Of a stretch of 64,000 nucleotides of DNA, positions 9,051 through 17,208 are shown piece by piece. A model generated the notes under the pieces. The model saw nothing but the letters and a program-made list of their open reading frames with translations. It made no database searches and was not told the DNA's origin. A program made the position numbers and the translations under genes. How positions within the stretch are numbered: the first letter of the stretch is position 1; every line of letters starts with the position of its first letter. Source of the DNA: Ilumatobacteraceae bacterium (lineage in GTDB: Bacteria; Actinomycetota; Acidimicrobiia; Acidimicrobiales; Ilumatobacteraceae); NCBI GenBank assembly GCA_033344875.1, contig JAWPMO010000001.1:2877595-2941594 (forward strand), written 5' to 3'.

Positions 9051-9102
9051 CCTCGAACCCGCTCCCTGATGACGATCGAGCACCGGTCGGCGACCGACGC
9101 CG

Positions 9103-9963
9103 TCAGGACTCGACGCGTCCGACGAAGTCGATCACGGCCGAGTTGAAGACGTCGTTCTTGTCGCCGGCAACCATGTGACCGGCGTCGGCGACGTCGACGA
9201 CCTCGGCATGGGGAACCAGTTCACGGAGTTCACGGACGCTCTCGTCGCTCACGATGTCGCTCATGCGGCCGCGCACCAGCATCGTCGGCACCGTGACCCG
9301 CCGGGCCGCCGCGCACATCCGGTCGTGGTGGACCAGGCCGCTCTGACCGTCGACGCCCTCGTTGTTGCCGAGCCAGCGCGGGTCCCAGTGCCAGTACCAG
9401 CGTCCGTCGCCACGGCGACGCAGGTTCTTCTCGAGACCCGACAGGTCCTTCGGCCGTGGTCGGTGCGGGATGAACGCCGAGACCGAATCGGCCGCCTCTT
9501 CCAGCGTGTCGAAGCCGCGCATCCCGGCCCGCATGAACGACTGGATCTTCACCCGACCCTCGACCTCGATCCTCGGCGCGACGTCGACCAGCACGAGCGC
9601 CGTCGCGACCGGTGCGCTCGCTTCGCCGACCGCCACGAGCGACGCCAGGCCACCCAGCGACGCCCCGACGAGCGCCGGCCGGCGGCCCAGGCCGGCCGCC
9701 AACGCGTGGACGTCGGCAGCGAACTGCGTCATCCCGTAGAGGCCGTCGGGCGACCAGTCGCTGTGCCCGTGCCCGCGCAGGTCGATCGAGATCGCGAAAC
9801 GACCCGACGCCGCGAACGCGGCAGCGGCGCCTCCCCACGCGTGGCGGGTCTGGCCGCCGCCGTGCAGGAGCACCACCGGTGGGTCGGTCTCGTCGCCGTA
9901 CAGGTCGGCCGCCAACGACAGGCCGGCTCCGGGCAGCTTCACCGTTCGGGGTTCGATCGCCAT
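9103..9963 (-). CDS. alpha/beta hydrolase
   Basis: This is a typical alpha/beta hydrolase of 286 residues: VVLLHGGGQTRHAWGGAA carries the oxyanion-hole HGG motif, ISIDLRGHGHSDWS is the second conserved block, LVGASLGGLASL holds the nucleophilic Ser in GASLGG, and VADAGHMVAGD supplies the catalytic His. The acid is probably the Asp in the GRMSDIVSDE region. The ATG at 9963 is preferred, though a GTG at 10011, one base after the methyltransferase stop, would add 16 residues. It is the last gene of the selenoperoxidase-methyltransferase-hydrolase run. Substrate unknown. Confidence 0.85.
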   Translation of the reverse strand: MAIEPRTVKLPGAGLSLAADLYGDETDPPVVLLHGGGQTRHAWGGAAAAFAASGRFAISIDLRGHGHSDWSPDGLYGMTQFAADVHALAAGLGRRPALVGASLGGLASLVAVGEASAPVATALVLVDVAPRIEVEGRVKIQSFMRAGMRGFDTLEEAADSVSAFIPHRPRPKDLSGLEKNLRRRGDGRWYWHWDPRWLGNNEGVDGQSGLVHHDRMCAAARRVTVPTMLVRGRMSDIVSDESVRELRELVPHAEVVDVADAGHMVAGDKNDVFNSAVIDFVGRVES

Positions 9964-10012
9964 CACATCCCGCAAGCTAGGCGCAGCTCGCGATCCACGA
10001 CGGGTCGACACC

Positions 10013-10597
10013 TCAACCGGGGCGGCGGTGCACGCTGACGGCGTAGTCGCCGCCGGCGACGAACGGCGTGCCGTCCCAGGTGGCGAACCGTTCGACCAGC
10101 ACCAGACCGGCCGCCGAGCAGTCGGCGTCGTAACGCTCGAGGTCGTACGCTCGCCCCAACTGGAAGCCGGAGATCAGCACGCCCTCGGGCTCGAGGTGGC
10201 CCGCGAGGTTGGCGACCACGGCGGTCTCGGTACCGGGCTGGACGAAGATCATCACGTTGCCGGCCATGACCACGACGTCGAACCCGCGACCGAGGGCGAC
10301 CGTCTCGACGCTGCCGTCGACCCAGGTCAGCGACGGCGCTTTCGCCCGCGCCTCGGCGAGCATCGCGACGTCGAGGTCGACACCGACCGCGTCGACGCCG
10401 CGGGCGGCGAGTTCGATCGCGACCCGCCCCGTGCCACAACCGGCGTCGAGCACCGACTCCGGCTCGTAGCGACACACGAAGTCGACCTCACCGTGGACCG
10501 ACCGCCCGGCGGCTGCCATCCTGGCCCACCGCTCGTCGTAGTCGGCACCCCGCTGCACCGTGCGCTCGGAGTTCCAGCGCGAGGTCGGGTCGCTCAC
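10013..10597 (-). CDS. SAM-dependent methyltransferase
   Basis: The product (194 residues from the GTG at 10595-10597) is a class I SAM-dependent methyltransferase: ESVLDAGCGTGRVAIELAARG is motif I, AVGVDLDVAMLAEAR motif II, and GFDVVVMAGNVMIFV motif IV. It lacks an obvious substrate-specific domain. The start codon overlaps the stop of the glutathione peroxidase gene (GTGA), so translation is probably coupled. Sitting just behind a peroxidase suggests a stress or detoxification unit, but that is context only. Confidence 0.85.
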   Translation of the reverse strand: MSDPTSRWNSERTVQRGADYDERWARMAAAGRSVHGEVDFVCRYEPESVLDAGCGTGRVAIELAARGVDAVGVDLDVAMLAEARAKAPSLTWVDGSVETVALGRGFDVVVMAGNVMIFVQPGTETAVVANLAGHLEPEGVLISGFQLGRAYDLERYDADCSAAGLVLVERFATWDGTPFVAGGDYAVSVHRRPG

Positions 10598-11067
10598 AAG
10601 TGGTCGGGGATGACCGCCGCCACCTCGTCGGGCGTGGTCTGCGGGGGGAATCGGCGCACGACGGTGCCCGACTTGTCGACGAGGAACTTCTCGAAGTTCC
10701 ACGTGATGTCGGAGCTGTCACCGTCACCGGGTTGCTCGGACTTGAGGATCCGGTACAGCTCGGCTGCACCGTCGCCGTTGACGTCGATCTTGGAGAACAT
10801 CGGGAAATCCACGTCGAACTTCGACGTGACGAACTCGAGGATCTCGTCGTCGGTTCCCGGCTCCTGACCGCCGAACTGGTTACACGGGAAGCCGAGCACC
10901 TGGACGTCGTCGAACTGATGATGAAGCGCACGCAGACCTGCGTACTGAGGAGTGAGGCCTCAAGCGCTGGCGACGTTGACGATGAGCAGCACCTGGTCGC
11001 GGAACCGGTCGAAGTCGACCTGCTCGCCGGTGATGCTCTTCATCTGGAGATCGTGAATCGCTGACAT
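10594..11067 (-). CDS. glutathione peroxidase, predicted selenoprotein (in-frame TGA at 10960-10962)
   Basis: Read through the TGA, this is a full-length 157-residue glutathione peroxidase. Before the TGA comes QVLLIVNVASA and after it GLTPQYAGLRAL and LGFPCNQFGGQEPG, so selenocysteine falls at residue 36, where known GPx enzymes have Sec or Cys. The other catalytic residues are present: Gln68 (GGQE), Trp123 and Asn124 (TWNF). Known GPx proteins reduce hydroperoxides with thiols; many bacterial ones use thioredoxin. A hairpin with a GGUC loop lies downstream of the TGA, as expected for a bacterial SECIS. If TGA were a true stop, the product would be a 35-residue stub. Most bacterial homologues are Cys forms, so a Sec form is notable. 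Confidence 0.9.
10928..10945 (-). promoter_or_regulatory. candidate bacterial SECIS hairpin of the glutathione peroxidase gene
   Basis: On the coding strand a 7-bp stem (GUACGCA with UGCGUGC, one G-U pair) closes a four-base loop GGUC. The loop begins 22 bases after the TGA. Known bacterial SECIS elements lie just behind the UGA, with a guanine at the start of the loop; the E. coli fdhF element also has GGU in its loop. Fold and distance fit well; SelB binding is inferred. Confidence 0.75.
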
Positions 11068-11124
11068 GGCCCCAACCCTAGGCCGCGTTGCTCCGGAGCG
11101 AACCGGTTCCGTCAGACTGATGGT

Positions 11125-11745
11125 GTGGGTCCGCGACGGATCATCGGGATCGCCGGCTGCCCCGGCGCCGGCAAATCGACACTCGCGGCCGGACTGGTCG
11201 CCGAGCACCCCGACACGCACGTGCTCGTCCCGATGGACGGCTTCCACCTCGCCGACGAACAGCTCCGCCGCCTCGATCGCTCCGACCGCAAGGGCGCGCC
11301 CGACACGTTCGACGTCGACGGCTACGTCACGCTGCTCGGCCGGATCGCCGCCGACACGACCGACACCGTGTACGCCCCGCGCTTCGATCGCCGGATCGAA
11401 GCGTCGATCGCGAACGCCATCGCCGTCGAACCGCGTCACACCACCGTGATCACCGAGGGCAACTACCTGCTCCACGACGCCGACGGTTGGGAACGCGTCC
11501 GTCCACTGCTCGACGAGTGCTGGTACGTCGACTGCACGTACCCGACCCGGATCGTCCGATTGATCGGGCGCCACATCCGACACGGACGCTCGGCGGACGA
11601 GACGGCGGAGTGGGTTCGCTCGGTCGACGAGCCGAACGCCCGACTCATCCGCACGAAGATGAACACCGCCGACGTGATCATCCGCTCCGAGGACGGACGG
11701 CTGGCGCTACCGCTGCCGCCCGACTGGCGAACTCCCTGGTGGTGA
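11125..11745 (+). CDS. P-loop nucleoside/nucleotide kinase family protein (uridine kinase/phosphoribulokinase-like)
   Basis: The 206-residue product starts with a Walker A motif, GIAGCPGAGKSTLA (about residues 8-21), followed by VLVPMDGFHLADEQL, the PMDGFH motif found in YggC/PanK/uridine-kinase-like proteins. TTVITEGNYLLHDADGW is the Walker B region and VRLIGRHIRHGRSADETAEWV is the lid-like segment. Known relatives phosphorylate nucleosides, sugars or pantothenate; the substrate here is open. The GTG at 11125 is used. It is divergent from the selenoperoxidase gene, with 57 bases between starts. Confidence 0.8.
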   Translation: MGPRRIIGIAGCPGAGKSTLAAGLVAEHPDTHVLVPMDGFHLADEQLRRLDRSDRKGAPDTFDVDGYVTLLGRIAADTTDTVYAPRFDRRIEASIANAIAVEPRHTTVITEGNYLLHDADGWERVRPLLDECWYVDCTYPTRIVRLIGRHIRHGRSADETAEWVRSVDEPNARLIRTKMNTADVIIRSEDGRLALPLPPDWRTPWW

Positions 11746-11769
11746 CGGACGTCGGGCTACCGTCACGAC

Positions 11770-12048
11770 ATGGAACTCGCCGAGCTGCAAGACGTCATCG
11801 AGCGCACGTACGGCTCGCGCGATCGCGGCCGCGAGTTGTCGTACAGCATCGCCTGGCTCGCCGAGGAGTTCGGTGAACTCGCCCAGGCGATCCGCAAGGG
11901 CACGCCCGACCAGATCGAGCACGAGTTCAGCGACGTGCTCGCCTGGGTCGCCAGCCTCGCCAACCAGCTCGACGTCGACCTCACGTCGGTCATGCAGCGC
12001 TACGCACACGGCTGCCCCAAGTGCCAGGCGATCCCCTGCGCGTGTTGA
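11770..12048 (+). CDS. MazG-like nucleotide pyrophosphohydrolase
   Basis: The 92-residue product fits the all-alpha MazG-like NTP pyrophosphohydrolase fold: SIAWLAEEFGELAQAIRKG supplies the EExxE metal-binding helix, and IEHEFSDVLAWVASLANQLDVDL the ExxD helix. The C-terminus ends with a Cys-rich CPKCQAIPCAC tail, which could bind zinc. Relatives hydrolyse non-canonical or excess nucleotides. It follows the kinase by 24 bases and may share its transcript. From its stop to 12267 no gene was seen; that gap contains the short inverted repeat GTTC-N7-GAAC near 12181. Confidence 0.82.
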   Translation: MELAELQDVIERTYGSRDRGRELSYSIAWLAEEFGELAQAIRKGTPDQIEHEFSDVLAWVASLANQLDVDLTSVMQRYAHGCPKCQAIPCAC

Positions 12049-12267
12049 GGCTGCGCGGTTGGAGATGCGCCCGACGCGTTTCGGACGTCGACCGGCCCGG
12101 CGCCTGCCGAACCGGCACTCGAACCGGCCGAGATCGTGCGGGGTCGAGCATCCACCACCGCCCTGAGCAGGGAGAACGCTGTTCTATTTCGGAACGATGT
12201 CGGCCGGTAATTCGGGACTGACATCAAACGGGGTTGTGCCCCCACCCGGGGATGGCATGATCTGAGC

Positions 12268-12762
12268 ATGTTCATCGTCATCGGCATCGTCGGGGCGGTG
12301 TTGTTGCTGTCGTCGCTGTTGTTCGACGACGTGATCGACGGGTTGGTCCCCGATCTCGACTTCATCTCCGGCCCCGTCATCGGGTCGTTCCTCACCGCGT
12401 TCGGGCTGTTCGGCTGGTTCGCCGGCAGCGGCGTCGACCTCCCCGGACTCGTCGCGATCGTCATCGCTGCCGGCGGGGGCGCGATCTTCGCCGCGTTCAC
12501 GTTCAAGCTCACCGACGCGCTCGTCAACCAACCCACCGACGGCACACCGACCACGGCCTCGCTGATCGGGCAGACCGGTCGCGTCGTCACGCCCGTGCGT
12601 GCCGACGGCATCGGTGAAGTGCTGGTCGCACTCGGCGGCGCCTCGACGAAGTACACGGCGACCGCCGACACCGACCTCGCGACCGGCGTGCCGGTCGTCG
12701 TGGTCGGCGTCGAGTCGCCCACCAAAGTGCGCGTACAGTCCGAAGCCGAGTTCTGGGCGTGA
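12268..12762 (+). CDS. NfeD-like membrane protein
   Basis: This 164-residue protein has an N-terminal hydrophobic helix (MFIVIGIVGAVLLLSSLLF), two further hydrophobic segments (about residues 35-55 and 60-80), and a C-terminal OB-fold-like half: TASLIGQTGRVVTPVRADGIGEVLVALGG to the end. This is the layout of short NfeD/YuaF proteins, which pair with flotillin-type SPFH proteins and influence membrane microdomains. The neighbouring flotillin gene, 97 bases downstream, strengthens the call. Confidence 0.82.
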   Translation: MFIVIGIVGAVLLLSSLLFDDVIDGLVPDLDFISGPVIGSFLTAFGLFGWFAGSGVDLPGLVAIVIAAGGGAIFAAFTFKLTDALVNQPTDGTPTTASLIGQTGRVVTPVRADGIGEVLVALGGASTKYTATADTDLATGVPVVVVGVESPTKVRVQSEAEFWA

Positions 12763-12795
12763 CCCGCATCTCCCCACCCGTCGATCGACCGTCGG

Positions 12796-12849
12796 CGACA
12801 CACCGCCGTTCGGCGACACATCGTCGCTCAGCGACACCCCGTCGTTCAG
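12796..12849 (+). repeat. three 18-bp tandem repeats in the leader of the flotillin gene
   Basis: Three imperfect 18-base units, each starting CGACAC and ending near GTTCGG or CTCAG, run from 12796 to 12849 and end just before the AAAGGA ribosome-binding site of the flotillin gene. The flotillin frame is open through them but contains no start codon between the nfeD stop and the ATG at 12860, so they are probably untranslated leader. Confidence 0.75.
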
Positions 12850-12859
12850 AAAGGACGTC

Positions 12860-14377
12860 ATGAATCCCATCCTCGTCTTCCTCATCGTGGTCGCCGCGCT
12901 CGCGGTCTCGATCGTCGTGCTCGTCGCGAGTCGGTTCAAAGTCGCCGGTCCGAACGAGGCGTTCATCGTCACGGGCCGCAAGGGCAAGGCGGTCACCAAC
13001 CCGGAGACCGGTCGCATCTCGACCGACCTCTCGGGCCAGAAGGTCGTCATGGGTGCCAGCACCTTCGTGCTGCCGGTCGTCCAGAAGCTCGCGATCCTCG
13101 ATCTCTCGTCGCGCCAGATCGCGATCTCGGTCGGGTCGGCCGTGTCGGCCCAGGGCATCAAGTGCTCGCTCGAGGGTGTCGCGATCGTCAAGGTGGGCGG
13201 CACCGAAGACGCGGTGCGGGCATCTGCCCAGCGGTTCCTCGGACAGCAGAACGAGATCGAACCGTTCACCCAGGAGGTCCTCGCCGGTTCGCTCCGTGCG
13301 ATCGTCGGCCGCCTGTCGGTCGAGGAGATCGTCAAGGACCGCGCCGCGTTCGCCCGTGAGGTCGCCGAGGAAGCCGAGTCGTCGCTGACCAACCAGGGGC
13401 TCGTGCTCGACACGTTCCAGCTCCAGGACATCAAGACCGAGGGCAACTACCTCCAGGACCTCGGTCGGCCCGAGGCCGCTCGGGCCGAGATGGAAGCATC
13501 GGTGGCCGAGGCCAGGTCGCGCCGCGAGTCCGAGCAGGCCCGGATCAAAGCGGAGGAGGAGATCGCGATCGCCAACCGCGAACTCGAACTGCGCAAGGCA
13601 TCGATCCTCGCCGAGACCGACGCCGCGGCGGCCCAAGCCCGGGCGGCCGGCCCGATCGCCAAGGCCGCCAAGGACCAGGAGGTCATCCAGGCGCAGGAAC
13701 TCGTGGCCGAGCGCATGGCAGCGCTCAAGGAGCGCGAGCTCGACACCGAGGTCCGCAAGCCGGCCGACGCCGAGCGCTACGCCGTCGAGCAGAAGGCCGA
13801 AGCCGAGAAGACCAAGAAGGTCCGTGAGGCCGAGGCCAACCGCATCGCCTCGATCGAAGCGGCGCAGGCCCACGCCGAAGAGGACCGACTCGTCGGCGCC
13901 GGCGAACGCCAGCGCCGCGAAGAGTTGGCGAAGGCGCTCGAACTCGAGGGCAACGCGCAGGGTGCCGCCGACCGTGCCCGCCGTGTCGCCGCCGCCGAGG
14001 CACTCAGGTTGGAAGGTGACGCCGAGGCGGCATCGATCCTCGCTCGTGGCGACGCCGAGGCGACCGCCATGGAGAAGAAGGCGACGGCCTACGAGCAGTA
14101 CGGCCAGGCCGCGATCCTCGACCTGCTGGCCGACATGCTCCCCAAGCTCGTCCACGAGGCAGCGGCACCGCTGGGCAACGTCGACAAGATGACCGTCATC
14201 TCGACCGACGGAGCGAGCCAGATCACCAAGAATGCAGCACAGAACGTCACCCAGGGGCTGCAGCTCGCGAGCGACCTGCTCGGGGTCGACCTCGCCCAGA
14301 TGTTCCAGGGTCTCGCCGCCAACGCCGGCCGCAACGGCGACAGCGGCGATCCGTCCGACGACGTGATCGAGGTGTGA
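12860..14377 (+). CDS. flotillin (SPFH-domain) membrane protein
   Basis: The 505-residue product has one N-terminal membrane helix (ILVFLIVVAALAVSIVVLVA), an SPFH domain (about residues 26-200, with PNEAFIVTGRKGK and ALAGSLRAIVGRLSVEEI-type strands), then a long charged coiled coil rich in EA/AE repeats (about 200-420), and a flotillin C-terminus with KATAYEQYGQAAILDLLADMLPKL. Flotillins assemble into membrane scaffolds or microdomains. A GAAAGGA ribosome-binding site precedes the ATG. It is cotranscribed with nfeD and probably with the small membrane protein that follows by four bases. Confidence 0.92.
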   Translation: MNPILVFLIVVAALAVSIVVLVASRFKVAGPNEAFIVTGRKGKAVTNPETGRISTDLSGQKVVMGASTFVLPVVQKLAILDLSSRQIAISVGSAVSAQGIKCSLEGVAIVKVGGTEDAVRASAQRFLGQQNEIEPFTQEVLAGSLRAIVGRLSVEEIVKDRAAFAREVAEEAESSLTNQGLVLDTFQLQDIKTEGNYLQDLGRPEAARAEMEASVAEARSRRESEQARIKAEEEIAIANRELELRKASILAETDAAAAQARAAGPIAKAAKDQEVIQAQELVAERMAALKERELDTEVRKPADAERYAVEQKAEAEKTKKVREAEANRIASIEAAQAHAEEDRLVGAGERQRREELAKALELEGNAQGAADRARRVAAAEALRLEGDAEAASILARGDAEATAMEKKATAYEQYGQAAILDLLADMLPKLVHEAAAPLGNVDKMTVISTDGASQITKNAAQNVTQGLQLASDLLGVDLAQMFQGLAANAGRNGDSGDPSDDVIEV

Positions 14378-14381
14378 GCTC

Positions 14382-14684
14382 ATGGCCGGTAACGACTTTC
14401 TCGTCGGCTACTTCTTCGGTCGCCGAGGATTCAAGCGGTGGACCGGTCGCGAACGCACGCGTCCGAAGATGCCCTCCGGGCCGTGGCGGGCATCGGCGCT
14501 GCTGTGCACCGCGGCCGGCGTGCTCGTCGCCTGGCTGATCTTCGGGCGTTCCGACGCCGGGGGGTGGCGGCTGGTCGCCGGCGGCGTGGTCGGGTTCGCG
14601 GTCGGCATGTACGTGGTCGAGTCGATCTGGGAACGGCGGCACGCCGCACGCTCCGCGGCCGAGCCGATCGGTCGCCGTTCCTGA
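14382..14684 (+). CDS. small membrane protein of unknown function
   Basis: A 100-residue protein with two hydrophobic helices (ASALLCTAAGVLVAWLIF and LVAGGVVGFAVGMYVVESI) and a basic N-terminus and tail. No known domain was recognised. It lies four bases after the flotillin stop and 16 bases before the CYTH gene, so it belongs to the nfeD-flotillin transcript and may take part in the same membrane assembly. Confidence 0.7.
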   Translation: MAGNDFLVGYFFGRRGFKRWTGRERTRPKMPSGPWRASALLCTAAGVLVAWLIFGRSDAGGWRLVAGGVVGFAVGMYVVESIWERRHAARSAAEPIGRRS

Positions 14685-14700
14685 CCGGTGTGGTGATCCG

Positions 14701-15159
14701 GTGATCGAACGCGAACGACGGTTCCTGGTCCGCGAGGTTCCCGAGGCGCTCCCCGACGGGTCGCGGATCGTGCAGGGCTACCTGATGACGATGCCGGCAG
14801 CGGTCCGTGTCCGGCGCCGTGACACCGCCTGCACACTCACGATCAAGACCGGCACCGGGCTGGCCAGGACCGAGATCGAACGGTCGATCACGGACGACGA
14901 GTTCGACGCGCTCTGGGACGTCGCGAACGACCTCCGGATCGAGAAGCATCGCCACCTGATCCCGCTGGCCGATGGGCTGATCGCCGAACTCGATCTGTTC
15001 GCCGGGCCGCTCGCCGGCCGCCGGCTCGTCGAGGTCGAGTTCGACACCGACGACGCCGCTGCATTCGAACCACCGGCCTGGTTCGGCCGCGAGGTCACCG
15101 ACGACGGCCGCTACACCAACGCAGCGCTCGCCCGCGCCGGCTGGCCCGACGACGAGTAG
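14701..15159 (+). CDS. CYTH-domain protein (triphosphatase-like)
   Basis: The 152-residue product opens with IERERRFLV, the ExExK-type motif that defines CYTH (CyaB/thiamine-triphosphatase) domains. It has alternating charged beta strands typical of the triphosphate tunnel: AVRVRRRDTACTLTIKTGTGL, RTEIERSIT, IEKHRHLI, IAELDLFAGPLAGRRLVEVEFD. Known members hydrolyse tripolyphosphate or thiamine triphosphate, or form cAMP. The GTG at 14701 places the motif at residues 2-6. The substrate is open. The last arm of the tunnel appears complete. Confidence 0.88.
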   Translation: MIERERRFLVREVPEALPDGSRIVQGYLMTMPAAVRVRRRDTACTLTIKTGTGLARTEIERSITDDEFDALWDVANDLRIEKHRHLIPLADGLIAELDLFAGPLAGRRLVEVEFDTDDAAAFEPPAWFGREVTDDGRYTNAALARAGWPDDE

Positions 15160-15241
15160 CCCCGGAACGGGGTCCGACTCGTCGGGCTCGTCGTCGCCCC
15201 ACCTAGGGTGGGCGACGATCACGAACCTGGGGGGTTCCGAC

Positions 15242-17197
15242 ATGTTGAAACGCGCACTCGCGCTCGCCGCGGCGACCGCACTGCTCGCCACACCCGTGAT
15301 GGCCGCACCGGGAGGCAACGGCAACGGACCGAAGGGCGGGCCGCCGATCGTCAAGGTCGGGGCCGCCTCGCGATCCGTGCTCCCGACCGTGGACGGTTCG
15401 CACGACTACCTCGACGACGTCGACCCCGATCCCACCGATCCCTACTCCCCCGGCCTGCTCGTGCCGAACTGGGATCAGGGGCGGGTCGCGGTCGGCAACG
15501 GCGAGCCCGAGTCGTACTGGGTCCACGACGACATGCGCGTCACCGCCGTCGCGTTCCAGGAGCAGCGCGGCAAACACACGACCGTCGTCGTCGCCGCCAA
15601 TCTCTACATGATCTTCCGCAACGACGCCGAGGCGATCCGCGCCGCCGTGGCCGAACGCGTCAGCCCGGCGGTCTTCGACCGACTCGACATCGCGATCCAT
15701 GCCGATCACAACCACCACGGCCCCGACACGGCCTTCGACGTCAACCACGAGTGGTACGACTTCATGATCGAGCAGACCGCCGACGCGGTCGTCGACGCGA
15801 TCGACGACGTTCGCCCGGCTCGCCTCGACGTCGCCGAGACCGAGCACTGGTTCGGTCTGCGCGACTCGCGTGACGTCCAGGTGCTCGACCCGACGCTCGG
15901 CGTGCTCCGAGCGACCGCCACCAACGGCGACACGATCGCGACGCTGATGTTCTGGGCGAACCACCCGGAGGTCACCCTCTTCTGGGACCCGCCGGTGAGC
16001 GCGATCGCCGACGACTGCGTCGTGCTCGGCCTCGAGGGCAGCGACTGCAGCGCCGGCGACCGCTACTTCACGGGCGACTTCCCCGGGTGGGCGAATCGGA
16101 TCGTCTCCGACGAGATCGGCGGCGAGACGCTGTTCATCAACGGTGCGATCGGCGACCTGATCACCCCGCTCGGCGCGACGGTCTGGGAGGTCACCGACGA
16201 CGCGCCGCTCGGCAACGGTCTCACCGCACCCGCCGGTGCAGAACCGCCGATGGGCGCCTCGAGCTTCACCGAACGCAACTTCCGCCGCACGTACCTCGTC
16301 GGTCGCGAACTGGCCACGGCGGCGCTCGACGCACTCGAGTCGGCCGAACCGATCACCGACCCCTCGATCGACTACACGGTCGAGCCGATCTACACCCGCA
16401 TGTCGAACATCGGGTTCCGGCTGCTCTCGGTCGTCGGCGACAACGGGTACGCATCGCTCGGCCACACCCTCGGCGACCTCTACCACTGCCCGCCGCTCGG
16501 CCCGAAGACGGCCGACACGTGCGTGCCCGACGGGCTGGCCGTCGAGACCGACCCGCTGCTCGGCGAGATCCGGGCCGGCGACCACGCCCGTTCGGAAGTG
16601 GCCTACCTCGAGATCGGGCCGGTCGGCATGATGTGGCTGCCCGCCGAGGTCGGACCCGAGTCGACGATCGGCCTACCGGCCGACTACCTGAGCACCCCGG
16701 AAGCGTGGCATCTCGACGATCCGTCGCTGCACGCGTTCGGCGAGGCCAATCAGCCGTCCGGCTTCGTGAAGAACCGGATGGACGACGAGTACCGATGGGT
16801 CGGGCTCGGCAACGACGAGATGGGGTACGCCGTGCCGCTGTCCGACTACCGCGTCTACTGCGTCGCCGATGACCTCGCCGGCGACGGCACGTGCCAGTTC
16901 CTGTACGACAACGGGCTGATCGAGTACCCCGACGCGGTCGCCGGCGCCACGTGCAAGGCGGTGACCGAGGACCCGTCGCTCCTTGCGAACTACGGCCCTG
17001 CCGCCGAGGCGATCGCCGGGTCGTGCCGATACGGCCAGGCCTTCGAGGAGGCCGAGGACCACTACGAGGAGACGAACTCGGTCGGTTGGGACATGGAAAC
17101 CGACATCCTCGCCGCGGTCGCACGGCTGACCGGCAACGACGACCCCGCGGTGATCAACCCCGACTTCCCCGGTTGGTGGTCGGGTCTGACACCCTGA
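15242..17197 (+). CDS. secreted neutral/alkaline ceramidase-like protein
   Basis: The 651-residue product has a signal peptide (MLKRALALAAATALLATPVMAAPGG) and regions like those of neutral/alkaline non-lysosomal ceramidases: VVVAANLYMIFRNDAEAIRAAV, DIAIHADHNHHGPDT with a metal-binding His cluster, TLMFWANHPEVT with a conserved His, and FTGDFPGWANRIVSDEIGGETLFINGAIGDL, close to the family's active-site region with its Gly-Asp motif. Known relatives cleave the N-acyl bond of ceramides with zinc. Several Cys pairs in the second half may form disulfides. A strong GGGGGG-type ribosome-binding site precedes the ATG. The real substrate may be another amidated lipid. Confidence 0.7.
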   Translation: MLKRALALAAATALLATPVMAAPGGNGNGPKGGPPIVKVGAASRSVLPTVDGSHDYLDDVDPDPTDPYSPGLLVPNWDQGRVAVGNGEPESYWVHDDMRVTAVAFQEQRGKHTTVVVAANLYMIFRNDAEAIRAAVAERVSPAVFDRLDIAIHADHNHHGPDTAFDVNHEWYDFMIEQTADAVVDAIDDVRPARLDVAETEHWFGLRDSRDVQVLDPTLGVLRATATNGDTIATLMFWANHPEVTLFWDPPVSAIADDCVVLGLEGSDCSAGDRYFTGDFPGWANRIVSDEIGGETLFINGAIGDLITPLGATVWEVTDDAPLGNGLTAPAGAEPPMGASSFTERNFRRTYLVGRELATAALDALESAEPITDPSIDYTVEPIYTRMSNIGFRLLSVVGDNGYASLGHTLGDLYHCPPLGPKTADTCVPDGLAVETDPLLGEIRAGDHARSEVAYLEIGPVGMMWLPAEVGPESTIGLPADYLSTPEAWHLDDPSLHAFGEANQPSGFVKNRMDDEYRWVGLGNDEMGYAVPLSDYRVYCVADDLAGDGTCQFLYDNGLIEYPDAVAGATCKAVTEDPSLLANYGPAAEAIAGSCRYGQAFEEAEDHYEETNSVGWDMETDILAAVARLTGNDDPAVINPDFPGWWSGLTP

Positions 17198-17208
17198 GGT
17201 CGCTCCGC

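Noticed and set aside
10960-10962. The TGA in the glutathione peroxidase gene as a nonsense mutation
   Set aside because: It falls exactly on the known Sec/Cys codon, a GGUC-loop hairpin follows, and the rest of the gene is intact and overlaps its neighbour as in an active operon.
15161-15173. A CCCCG-GAA-CGGGG hairpin after the CYTH gene as an intrinsic terminator
   Set aside because: The stem is only five pairs and no T run follows. Such short GC hairpins are common by chance here, so it was not listed.
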